Below are positions 17,953 to 28,795 of a stretch of 64,000 bases of DNA, in pieces. The first letter of the stretch is position 1, and every line of letters begins with the position of its first letter. Made by a program: the position numbers and the translations under genes. The DNA is from Oceanobacillus sojae (GTDB taxonomy: Bacteria > Bacillota > Bacilli > Bacillales > Amphibacillaceae): the NCBI RefSeq assembly GCF_900162665.1, contig NZ_LT727811.1:500063-564062 (forward strand). Direction: 5' to 3'. A model generated the notes under the pieces. It did not search any database and was not told the DNA's origin. It was given only the letters and a program-made list of their open reading frames with translations.

Positions 17953-18063
17953 ATCAGCTGACTCCTTCCCTTTTCAAATGATTTATTGTTATAACTTACA
18001 GGTTATATGATGATTGCTGTTAACTGAATAATACATAAATTCCTGAAAAATAAAATATAAAAA

Positions 18064-18086
18064 CCAACTAAAACTAGTTGGCTTTT
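18064..18086 (-). terminator. Intrinsic terminator after the small ORF at 18124
   Basis: Stem CCAACTA (18064-18070) and TAGTTGG (18075-18081), four-base loop. Read on the minus strand it is followed by TTTTTATATTTT, matching the end of the minus-strand small ORF; plus-strand Ts (18083-18087) make it bidirectional. Confidence 0.7.
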
Positions 18087-18123
18087 TGTCTCAAACAACA
18101 ATTATATAATTTTTTATTCTATT

Positions 18124-18300
18124 CTAAAACTCCATCTCTTTTAGAAAATCTTTGTAATTAATCTCCAAAGCTTTACAGCATTCTTCTACTTCTTTAAAGA
18201 AATCAAAATCATCTTCCGCCGGCATATCCCTGTATTCAGAATAATATATTATCAGGTTATGCAATTTTACAAAAGCAGCTAATTTCGGCTCGTTTTCCAT
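18124..18300 (-). CDS. Small acidic protein of unknown function
   Basis: Seen: 58 residues beginning MENEPKLAAFVKLHNLIIYY, rich in Glu/Asp and predicted helical (a helix, an acidic turn, a second helix with FFKEVEECCKALEINYKDFL). The open frame extends to 18381, but the ATG at 18300 has an AGGAT-type site at suitable spacing, and the upstream residues look like non-coding translation. It has its own terminator, which supports a real gene. A two-helix size resembles Spo0E-like phosphatases, but the Spo0E signature is not seen, so no function is given. Confidence 0.6.
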   Translation of the reverse strand: MENEPKLAAFVKLHNLIIYYSEYRDMPAEDDFDFFKEVEECCKALEINYKDFLKEMEF

Positions 18301-18542
18301 TTGGTCACATCCTATCCGTAATTTTAAAAGTAAGGTTAGTTTAACAAATATCCTCTCCGTTAACAATAGTAAATATATCAAATTTTCAAATAAATAGTAT
18401 GCGTTATCTATTATAATTAGGGGGGCGTATTCCTCTATCTTTCTTATGATTCCATTCCATATCAGTTACTGATTGGAAGACAATTTCTGATATAGCTCAA
18501 ATACAGCTTAACTTTACCTGAAAGGAATTAGATTCAATATAT

Positions 18543-20936
18543 TTATCCCTCTGGAACCATCCTTAATTCCAAACCTTCCCTCTCATCCATCCTCGTCTCA
18601 TGATAATTCCCTTGCACCCAATCACTCATCTGATCATGGTACCACTCGCTTCTGAAATGCCCATCCTGCCCGGGCCCGACAATATGATATCCTGCATTCA
18701 TATCTCCGGCATCTATCACAAAGCGCCAGGAAGCGCCGTGATCTACTACACCTGTTTTTGAATTATAGCTGGCAGCCATTGGTGTCACACCACTTCCTCC
18801 AACTGGTATAGCATCTTCATTATTAAAGAAAAATGCTAAAAATGGGCTGACTCCTGATAATGGATGATTGAATTCAACCTGATGGTAGTCGCCCCATGTC
18901 CAGGCCGGCATATCCTCTCCATAATCTTCTTTCAGTTTTTCCAAGGTTGCCTGCAGAGAGCTATGCAACACATTTTCTATCCCGCCATTTTCATTCAGCC
19001 AGATTGATTTCTCCCCGTCTCTAGCCAGTCGCAGCATATTATCTATTGATTGGGACTCTGTTGAAAATAACCTTCGCATCGTATCAGGTATTTCTCCATC
19101 ATAAATTGTATTTTCAATTTCCTGCATCCAATGCTCAAAAATTAGCGGCTGCGGCTTATCCTTATCTGCTGTAAAGTCCCAATCCGCCAGCAGCTTTAGA
19201 GCTTCTTGTTCCTGCGCTTTCAATTCTATATCGCTCAAGGCTTCCTCAAAGAAAGGAACAAATTCCCGAGCTCTTAAATCGGTCTGATCCATTTGCAGAT
19301 TCTGCATATCTTCTACTGTAAAATTGTCTCCTGATTCCAGGACCTCCTCAATTCGTTCATAGCGATAAGGCTGCACCCATACATTGCTAATATGATAAGG
19401 ATAGCTGTCCGGCGCAATTTTATTGTTGGCAGTTGCAATAAAACCTTTCTCCGGATTCACGACAGTAGGAAGCTCATCAAATGGGATAAAGTCCTGCCAT
19501 TCGTTCTCTGCTTCCCAACCATTTAATGGTAATAAAGCATCTTTTCCATCTTCATAAATCGGTATTTTACCATTGGCTTTATAAGCAATGGTGCCATCCT
19601 GAGATGCAAAAACAAAATTTTGTGCCGGAACTAAGAACTTTTCCAATCCTTCTTCAAATTCCTCCCAGTCAGCGGCACGATTCATCTCCATAATTGCCTC
19701 TAATTCCGTACTCGCCTCCAGCGCAGTCCATCTTAAGGAAAGCACAGTCTCTTTCCCAGTATCTTCAGCAAACTCTGAAATAACAGGTCCATGACGTGTT
19801 TCTATCACTTCATAATTAATTGTTGCGCTATCTTTTACTTTAATCGGCTCCTCAATGATTGAGGCCTCTTCCCACGCATCTTCATATAAAAATTCATTTG
19901 GATTATCCGGATTACGTTTTTCAATATATAATTGCTGTACATCTGGCCCTGTATTGGTCACACCCCATGCTATCTGATCATTATGACCAAGAATAATTCC
20001 CGGCACGCCGGCAAAAATAACTCCGCTCACATTCAGGCCATCCGCTGATTCCAAATGCATTTGCAGCCAAATCGATGGAGTGGCCAGTCCAAGATGCGGA
20101 TCATCTGCCAAAAGAGGCATTCCTGACGCAGTTTTATCACCGCTGACAACCCAGTTATTACTGCCATTAAAAGAATGGGGAATAATTGCATCCTCAAAGC
20201 TTGCTGCAATATCCAGCTCCTCCTCTTTAATAATCGTCGGTCTATTTTCCGGATAAGCAGGGAACAATTCATATGCCTTTTCTTCAGCAAATTCATTCAG
20301 CAGATAATAATTAAACGCCTGTTGCTCCCAATGCCCGCCAAGATCAAATGCCATAAACTTCCCGATTGTCAGTGAGTCCACCGGCGTCCATTCCTCCGGT
20401 TCAAACCCCATTAATTTAAATTCAACCGGTAAGCTGTTATTTGCCTTCGCTTCCTCCATATAAGCATTTACCCCGGCAGCAAAGTCCTCAAGAACTTCTA
20501 TGGATTCTTCAGAATAAACCTCATAGGATTCCTCGGCTGCACGTCTTAACCCGAGCGTCCGAAAATATTTATCCTGATTAACAGCATCCTCACCAATCAC
20601 CTCGCTCAGCGTTCCCGACGCCTGTCTTCGCGAAAGCTCCATTTGAAACATCCGCCGATCTGCCTGGATATAGCCCTGCGCAATATACAAATCCCGGGCA
20701 TTATCCGCCTGAATATGCGGCACCCCGTCTTCATCCGTTATGATGGTAACTTCACTGCCAAGTACAGAAAGCTCTACTGTTCCTTCAGTTGTCGGAAGGG
20801 ATTTATTTATGTATCCGTTTACAAACAAAAACGCAGCAAGACCAAGAATAACAATAAAACCAACTATGCTGAGCAGAACTTTCTTTTTACTAAATCTATT
20901 TTTCTTAGCCGATGTTTCATAGACTTTCTTTCCCAA
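18543..20936 (-). CDS. Penicillin acylase family protein (Ntn hydrolase)
   Basis: Seen: 797 residues, normal for the family. An N-terminal membrane anchor (about 19-40) leads to an alpha region that ends before GSNNWVVSGDKT. There Ser259 would become the N-terminal nucleophile after self-cleavage; an oxyanion/Asn region and a C-terminal HGASWRFVIDAGD segment follow. Start is TTG, nine bases after GGGGG. Known: these enzymes hydrolyse amides such as penicillin side chains, acyl-homoserine lactones or N-acyl amino acids, and act outside the membrane. Its own promoter precedes it. The specific substrate is unknown; quorum quenching is possible but unproven. Confidence 0.92.
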   Translation of the reverse strand: MGKKVYETSAKKNRFSKKKVLLSIVGFIVILGLAAFLFVNGYINKSLPTTEGTVELSVLGSEVTIITDEDGVPHIQADNARDLYIAQGYIQADRRMFQMELSRRQASGTLSEVIGEDAVNQDKYFRTLGLRRAAEESYEVYSEESIEVLEDFAAGVNAYMEEAKANNSLPVEFKLMGFEPEEWTPVDSLTIGKFMAFDLGGHWEQQAFNYYLLNEFAEEKAYELFPAYPENRPTIIKEEELDIAASFEDAIIPHSFNGSNNWVVSGDKTASGMPLLADDPHLGLATPSIWLQMHLESADGLNVSGVIFAGVPGIILGHNDQIAWGVTNTGPDVQQLYIEKRNPDNPNEFLYEDAWEEASIIEEPIKVKDSATINYEVIETRHGPVISEFAEDTGKETVLSLRWTALEASTELEAIMEMNRAADWEEFEEGLEKFLVPAQNFVFASQDGTIAYKANGKIPIYEDGKDALLPLNGWEAENEWQDFIPFDELPTVVNPEKGFIATANNKIAPDSYPYHISNVWVQPYRYERIEEVLESGDNFTVEDMQNLQMDQTDLRAREFVPFFEEALSDIELKAQEQEALKLLADWDFTADKDKPQPLIFEHWMQEIENTIYDGEIPDTMRRLFSTESQSIDNMLRLARDGEKSIWLNENGGIENVLHSSLQATLEKLKEDYGEDMPAWTWGDYHQVEFNHPLSGVSPFLAFFFNNEDAIPVGGSGVTPMAASYNSKTGVVDHGASWRFVIDAGDMNAGYHIVGPGQDGHFRSEWYHDQMSDWVQGNYHETRMDEREGLELRMVPEG

Positions 20937-20985
20937 TTACAGAATCCCCCTTTGTAGCGCTCTTTTTAATGTCTATCTAATGAGA

Positions 20986-21013
20986 AGCATAGCATGTTGG
21001 ATTGGGATGTCAA
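20986..21013 (-). promoter_or_regulatory. Sigma-A promoter of the penicillin acylase gene
   Basis: On the minus strand TTGACA (complement of 21008-21013), a 16-bp spacer and TATGCT (complement of 20986-20991) lie 50 bp upstream of the TTG start. The -35 hexamer is a perfect consensus match. Confidence 0.65.
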
Positions 21014-21095
21014 GATTGCTATATTGTGGAATATATGCTGGAGAATTGATTTTTATATCCCGAATGCTGGTTAAAACAAAGCATTCCAGAAATCA

Positions 21096-21135
21096 AACAG
21101 AGCAATATGAGCGAGGCTGCTTATATTGCCCTGTT
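21096..21135 (-). terminator. Stem-loop at the end of the alpha-glucoside operon
   Basis: Arms AACAGAGCAATAT (21096-21108) and ATATTGCCCTGTT (21123-21135) pair with one mismatch, 24 bp past the GH4 stop codon. The following minus-strand sequence is only moderately T-rich, so termination may be partial. Confidence 0.55.
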
Positions 21136-21158
21136 CCTGTCTAAAAAACTATTATATT

Positions 21159-24094
<2,936 letters not shown>

Positions 24095-24121
24095 AACTCC
24101 TTTGTTTTAATCTATAATTTC

Positions 24122-24150
24122 AATATAAAGGCAGCGCTTTCAAATTCCAA
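24122..24150 (-). promoter_or_regulatory. Alpha-glucoside operon promoter with cre site in the spacer
   Basis: On the minus strand TTGGAA (complement of 24145-24150), a 17-bp spacer and TATATT (complement of 24122-24127). The spacer holds TGAAAGCGCTGCCT (complement of 24129-24142), which fits the cre consensus WTGNAANCGNWNNCW at every position. CcpA bound there would block polymerase: predicted glucose repression. Confidence 0.7.
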
Positions 24151-24191
24151 TGGGTTTGACGCGTTTAGAAATAGCGTAGTAACATTAGATT

Positions 24192-24214
24192 ATATTTTCA
24201 TATAACGAAAATAT
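24192..24214. promoter_or_regulatory. Inverted repeat, candidate RpiR operator
   Basis: ATATTTTC (24192-24199) and GAAAATAT (24207-24214) form a perfect 8-bp inverted repeat between the EIICB gene and the divergent RpiR gene. It lies immediately upstream of the latter's ribosome-binding site. Candidate site for autoregulation or for activating the operon. Confidence 0.45.
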
Positions 24215-24237
24215 TTTCAGTAGAAGAGGTGGGCAAG

Positions 24238-24987
24238 ATGATTTTAGATAAACTGGTAAACCAATACTTTGATGATTTAAATGAGAATGACTTACATATT
24301 ATTAAAACGATTCATGAGCACATTGATGAAATGAAGACAATGAAAATTCAGGATCTGGCTAACTATGCTCATACATCCATTTCTTCTATTCATCGCCTTA
24401 CTAGAAAGATAGGCTTGGATGGCTATAGTGATTTAAAATCTTATATTAAATTAAACAATTTCACGGAGGGTACTACCCAGGATTTGATGGAGCTGCTTAA
24501 CCAGGATATCCAGCAGACAATGAAGTATATGGAGCAACTGGACTTTCACCAGCTAAATCAGCTGATTGACCGTGCTCCTTATATTTATATTTACGGTACT
24601 GGTACAGCTCAATTGGATTTAGCGAATGATGTGCAGAGGCAACTATGGTCGCTCCATAAAAAATCCCAGGTAATGCGGAGTGAACGGGACTTCACAGATG
24701 GACTCGGAGAAATTGATAAGGATGATCTGTTATTTATTATTTCTTTATCCGGAGAATCGAAAAACCTGGATGAGATCATTCATATGATTAAAACAAGAAA
24801 TATTAAATATATCAGTGTAACAACATTGCGAAATAATTTACTGGCTCAAAACGCAATGTTTAATATCTATGTAAACAGCACACCATTTTATCTTTATAAT
24901 AAAGTGGACAACTCGAGCTTTCTGCCGTTCTATATTGTTTTTGATATTATTCTTAGGAAGTTTAGTGAGTGGAAGATGGGAAGATAG
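24238..24987 (+). CDS. RpiR-family regulator of the alpha-glucoside operon (GlvR/MalR-like)
   Basis: Seen: about 249 residues. An RpiR helix-turn-helix fills about 1-75 (HTSISSIHRLTRKIGLDGYSD), and a SIS domain lies at about 105-235 with IYGTGTAQLDLAND and FIISLSGESKNLDEI phosphosugar loops. A GTG at 24229 is in frame but lies inside the GAGGTG ribosome-binding site, so ATG 24238 is chosen. Known: B. subtilis GlvR (YfiA) is an RpiR-type activator encoded in the glv operon. Here the gene diverges instead. Inferred: senses maltose-6-phosphate or a relative. Confidence 0.9.
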   Translation: MILDKLVNQYFDDLNENDLHIIKTIHEHIDEMKTMKIQDLANYAHTSISSIHRLTRKIGLDGYSDLKSYIKLNNFTEGTTQDLMELLNQDIQQTMKYMEQLDFHQLNQLIDRAPYIYIYGTGTAQLDLANDVQRQLWSLHKKSQVMRSERDFTDGLGEIDKDDLLFIISLSGESKNLDEIIHMIKTRNIKYISVTTLRNNLLAQNAMFNIYVNSTPFYLYNKVDNSSFLPFYIVFDIILRKFSEWKMGR

Positions 24988-25048
24988 AAACATTTGTGGA
25001 AGAAGAAACAGCTGCGTGAAATTAAATTACGAAGGATTATTTTAGTAA

Positions 25049-25095
25049 AGGTCTTTCTCTATCGCAAACCTACATATAGAGAACGACCTCTTTTT
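25049..25095. terminator. Terminator between RpiR and RhuM genes
   Basis: AGGTC-T-TTCTCTAT (25049-25062) pairs with ATAGAGAA-C-GACCT (25076-25089) with one internal mismatch, followed by CTTTTT. It lies between convergent genes; the plus-strand tail is the better one. Confidence 0.75.
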
Positions 25096-25099
25096 ATAG

Positions 25100-26098
25100 T
25101 CATTTCTTCAAATGATTATTATCAATAAATTCGTCAAAATCACTATACCCATCTTTATCTATACGTTGTTGGTTATATTTCTGATACTCTTCTATGGCAG
25201 TTTTATCAGCTACAGCCTTCGCTACCCTACCAGCTCCTTGCAGAATTTCCCTCTCGTCAAATTCTAGAAAAGCGTCTAATCTTTTTTTCCAATCAGCCAT
25301 ATACATTGGTTTTCTTCGCTCTGCTTGATCCTCTGCATAGTCTAAATATCTTGTAACAATGCGATTTAAAGATTTTAGTTCTTTTTCGGTTAAGTAGTTT
25401 TTGGCTACTGTCACGTCTTGTCTCCGAATTTTTTCTCCGCTCCAAGAAGTAAGGCCCATATTCTTATTTTTTGCTCTTGCTCTACTTTCAATCAGTTCTG
25501 CAGCAGTTTGACCATGAATAGCAAAGTGGAGCTTATTCTGTACTGTTGCAAAGAACGCTTTTGTTATATCAGCTCTAGGATTATAGTCAATAGAGGTAGC
25601 ATAGATATCTGTAATCTTTTGATAGAATCGTTTTTCAGAAGCACGGATATCGCGAATTCTTTCAAGAAGTTCATCAAAATAATCTTCACCGAAATTACGC
25701 ATTTCTTTTAAGCGTTCATCATCCATTGTAAATCCTTTAACTAGATATTCATTCAAACGTTCTGTTGCCCATTGACGAAATTGAGTACCTCTATGGGAGC
25801 GTACACGATATCCAATAGCGATGATCATTTCTAGATTATAAAAATTAACTTTACGTTCCACCTCTCTTTTGCCTTCGTTTTGAACTATTCGGTTTTTCCG
25901 AATAGTTGAAGACTCTTGCAGTTCCTCCTCTACATATATATTTTTTATATGTTCATTAATCGTATTTACTCCTTTTTGATAAAGCTCAGCAATGGCTTTT
26001 TGTGTCATCCAGACCGTTTCATTTTCTAATCGGACATCTATTTTCGTATTTCCTTCTTCCGTCTGATAAATTAGAATGTTTGTATCATTGTTATTCAC
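25100..26098 (-). CDS. rhuM: RhuM family protein
   Basis: Seen: 332 residues. The N-terminal half matches the RhuM/virulence-protein family (VWMTQKAIAELYQKGVNTIN, a helix-turn-helix-like segment, then YNLEMIIAIGYRVRSHRGTQ and FRQWATERLNEYLVKGF). The C-terminal half is helical and charged. The GTG at 26098 has AAAGGAG eight bases ahead; the longer frame to 26125 lacks a site. Known: rhuM was first named on a Salmonella pathogenicity island and occurs sporadically, often beside restriction-modification or other defence genes. Biochemical function is not established. Here it stands alone between operons, consistent with horizontal acquisition. Confidence 0.88.
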   Translation of the reverse strand: MNNNDTNILIYQTEEGNTKIDVRLENETVWMTQKAIAELYQKGVNTINEHIKNIYVEEELQESSTIRKNRIVQNEGKREVERKVNFYNLEMIIAIGYRVRSHRGTQFRQWATERLNEYLVKGFTMDDERLKEMRNFGEDYFDELLERIRDIRASEKRFYQKITDIYATSIDYNPRADITKAFFATVQNKLHFAIHGQTAAELIESRARAKNKNMGLTSWSGEKIRRQDVTVAKNYLTEKELKSLNRIVTRYLDYAEDQAERRKPMYMADWKKRLDAFLEFDEREILQGAGRVAKAVADKTAIEEYQKYNQQRIDKDGYSDFDEFIDNNHLKK

Positions 26099-26323
26099 TA
26101 ATCTCACTCCTTTCATAGTGGTCACGATTCAAATATACAAAATATACATCTAAATATTATTTTAATATTCTCTCTCTAATTCTCCCCTTTATTCTACCAC
26201 TTTTCTTTATTCACCAGTATGATGATTTTAATCATTCTATCTGCTATTTATGTATTTCTCCAAGAGTATGATAGCGTGCTAGATAAGATTCTATAACTAT
26301 GAGGTATATAATTTTATCTTTTG

Positions 26324-26354
26324 AAAAAAAAGACCAGCCAATAAAAGCTCGTCT
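26324..26354 (-). terminator. Intrinsic terminator after the membrane protein at 26370
   Basis: Read on the minus strand AGACGAGC and GCTGGTCT (complements of 26347-26354 and 26331-26338) pair with one mismatch and are followed by eight T (complement of 26324-26331). Confidence 0.75.
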
Positions 26355-26369
26355 CCTTGTTTCCTCATA

Positions 26370-27575
26370 TCATTTCGTCAGTGATTCATCCTCATTCTCC
26401 TCTCCTTTCCTCTCCCGTTCCTTCTTCAATCGTTCCTGCCGTTGTCTTTGGCGATAACCATAAGTCGCATTCAGCACAACATCCTCATCCTCCAGCGCTG
26501 TACCGAGCGCACCAATAACTGTAGCCACACTGGCAGCAATCCAGGCAATGTAGAAATAATTGATCAGTCCTGGATCTCCTGTAAGCTGATCCTCCAGCAT
26601 CCCCATCGGAATAAAAACAAATACACCGACCAGGAATAAACCAAACAGCATCACATAGTAAATGCACACTGTAATAAATAACGTAAAAAATGTCGTTGCA
26701 TTATACAGTCTTCGCACATAGCTGATATTCTGATCCCGCTTTCTCTCCCATAACCGATGAATCAAAATAATCCATATCGTCATCGCCAATATAGAAAAGA
26801 CGGTAAGTAAACACATTCTGAAAATCGTATAATGCTCGCTTAACAGCCATAAGGTTGGAAAAACAAGTGCATAAGAACCTGTAGCAAAAGCGATAATCAG
26901 GATTTTCAGAAATGTTGGAAACAGAGCCCAAGGCCGATTTGCTCGTACCATTCCAGCCAATAAACGGATAGAAATACTTCCTCTGCGTCCTACTGTAAAA
27001 CGGACATCCAGGTATTCCTCTTCCCCATCATCCGGTGTCTCGCGCTTAAGTGGCGACAGCCAGCCTAGGAATCTGCTTGTCATCAAATTTTTAGGGTCAC
27101 CTACATTTATCCCTTTGTGCTTGCTTCTCTTTGACTCGATGCGCAATGCAGAACGTTCCCGGTTTTCGTCTGAGCTTCCGTAGTACATTTCATTCACGAG
27201 CTGCATAATCGATTCACGCAAACGCCTGATCATCAAGGTTGAGCCAAAGCTGGGCATACTGATAAGCGCTATATTTTCATCTTCATTTGCTTCGGCAACA
27301 ATCATTCGATTGTCTATAAATAGAGGAATGTCAGTTAGGCAGATAGCATAATCCCATTCCTTCTCCTCTTTCATTTTCTCAGTGGCCTCCAATATTTGTT
27401 TTGAATTTGCACCTCCACCGAGCAAGGGATCCTCTATATACTCAATTTTCCATTCTATTTCTTCTTTTACATAATACTCAAGCAGTGATGGCAATTCATT
27501 TTGCAGCCTTGCTCCTATTTCTTCTGGATAACCTGGTGCAGTTATCAGACCGATATATTCCGTAGTTTCGCTCAA
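26370..27575 (-). CDS. Membrane protein of unknown function with a soluble N-terminal domain
   Basis: Seen: 401 residues. A soluble N-terminal domain of about 140 residues is predicted alpha/beta (EYIGLITAPGYPEEIGARL, DYAICLTDIPLF). A basic linker follows, then about four to five membrane helices (220-365) and a highly charged Arg/Glu-rich tail (RQRQRQERLKKERERK). No family was recognised. It is monocistronic with its own terminator. Inferred: inner-membrane protein with a cytoplasmic sensor or enzyme-like head; the conserved-looking ICLTDIPLF and GGGANS segments may form a ligand site. The start sits next to a GAGGTGAACC-type site, which is acceptable. Confidence 0.8.
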   Translation of the reverse strand: MSETTEYIGLITAPGYPEEIGARLQNELPSLLEYYVKEEIEWKIEYIEDPLLGGGANSKQILEATEKMKEEKEWDYAICLTDIPLFIDNRMIVAEANEDENIALISMPSFGSTLMIRRLRESIMQLVNEMYYGSSDENRERSALRIESKRSKHKGINVGDPKNLMTSRFLGWLSPLKRETPDDGEEEYLDVRFTVGRRGSISIRLLAGMVRANRPWALFPTFLKILIIAFATGSYALVFPTLWLLSEHYTIFRMCLLTVFSILAMTIWIILIHRLWERKRDQNISYVRRLYNATTFFTLFITVCIYYVMLFGLFLVGVFVFIPMGMLEDQLTGDPGLINYFYIAWIAASVATVIGALGTALEDEDVVLNATYGYRQRQRQERLKKERERKGEENEDESLTK

Positions 27576-27920
27576 ATTGGGTTCACCTCTATTTTCTGTA
27601 TGCTATTTTCTGTAATAACTATGTTCCTTTAACCGAAAAAGGAGATGTTTAAACACTTCATTTATAGAATCAAAGGGAATTAGACAGCTTTTATCTAAAT
27701 TGACCCGTAATGTAATAAATATTAATTTACCCTGAGAAAATGCATCATTCTTTAAAAAGAAGCTGTTTTCCCTGACTATTCAGCAATAATTAGACACCCT
27801 GTCATCATAATAACTCTATATTATTTTTTCTGAAAATTACTTGTTATCCTTCCATATTTGTGTTAAGGTTTTAAAAAGTTTAAACTTCTTTTTCTTTAAA
27901 AATGAAGGAGGGGCTTCTTT
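27576..27920. promoter_or_regulatory. Intergenic promoter region of the RpiR/amino acid operon
   Basis: 345 bp without a gene. A weak promoter is proposed: TTGTTA (27841-27846), 17-bp spacer, TAAGGT (27864-27869). Just downstream lies the perfect 12-bp palindrome AAGTTTAAACTT (27876-27887), placed where a repressor would block initiation. Inferred autoregulatory operator for the RpiR gene at 27921. Confidence 0.45.
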
Positions 27921-28790
27921 TTGGAAAATGATCTGCCTATTAAAGACTTAATCGAAACACATTTTAATGCCTTATCAAAGAAACAGCAGAAGGTAGCAAA
28001 TTTCGTATTAAATAACCCAACCTTTGTTGGTACACATTCCGCAGCTGAGGTTGGAAAGAAAGCTGAAACAAGTGAAACAACCGTTATCCGCTTTTGTTAT
28101 GCACTTGGGCTTGAGGGCTACGCACAGCTGCAAAAGAAAATTACCTTATTTGTTTTCAACCAAAATACTGTCAGTACGCTGGGGAATTATTTTTCAGCAA
28201 AGAAGAAGCTGTTTAACGATCAGCACCTGATTGAAAAAGCAATGGAAAAAGATATCGCGCAAATTGACAGAATTGCTAAACAAATAGATAAAGAATTATT
28301 CTATAAAGCAACACATCAATTACATCAAGCAAAAAAAATATATATTATCGGTGCCGGTGCATCACAATTCCCTGTCCAGTGGCTGCATTTCACATTAAAT
28401 ATTCTGCGCCCGAATGTATCGATTATTCAAACCGACACGCCGGAGCTTATCCGGACGATGCAGGAAATAGATGAAGACTCTGTCGTCATCGTTATTTCCT
28501 TACACCGCTATTTTAAAGAACCGATCCATATTGCGGAAGCTCTTCATAAGCGGGGAATAACTGTGCTTGCTATAACAGATTCCAAGCTGGCACCGATCCA
28601 AAAGCACTGTTCTCATTCTTTTATATTGGAGCAAACCGAAAAATCAACGATTGATTTAATGCCATCGCTTATTTCCTTCCTTAATCTAATGGTAACAGGG
28701 ATGATGACATTTGATCCGAATTATTATGATAAGCAGCGTGTGAACTTCGATGATTTTAATAATAGTTTTATTTCTGACAGATGGAGTTGA
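27921..28790 (+). CDS. MurR/RpiR-family regulator of the amino acid racemase operon
   Basis: Seen: 289 residues. A helix-turn-helix domain fills about 1-80 (ETSETTVIRFCYALGLEGYAQ) and a SIS domain about 125-265 (IYIIGAGASQFPVQWLHFTL, VVIVISLHRYFKEPIHIAEAL). Start is TTG, about ten bases after GGAGG. It ends 5 bp before the M20 gene, so it is probably first in a five-gene operon. Known: RpiR members mostly sense phosphosugars. Oddity: its operon encodes amino acid enzymes, so its ligand may not be a sugar phosphate. In the second loop the usual SxSGxT is SLHRYF, which lacks the phosphate-binding serines. Confidence 0.88.
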   Translation: MENDLPIKDLIETHFNALSKKQQKVANFVLNNPTFVGTHSAAEVGKKAETSETTVIRFCYALGLEGYAQLQKKITLFVFNQNTVSTLGNYFSAKKKLFNDQHLIEKAMEKDIAQIDRIAKQIDKELFYKATHQLHQAKKIYIIGAGASQFPVQWLHFTLNILRPNVSIIQTDTPELIRTMQEIDEDSVVIVISLHRYFKEPIHIAEALHKRGITVLAITDSKLAPIQKHCSHSFILEQTEKSTIDLMPSLISFLNLMVTGMMTFDPNYYDKQRVNFDDFNNSFISDRWS

Positions 28791-28795
28791 GATAA

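Noticed and set aside
18124-18381. Longer 85-residue version of the small ORF
   Set aside because: The extra 27 N-terminal residues precede the only plausible ribosome-binding site, so the 58-residue start at 18300 was used.
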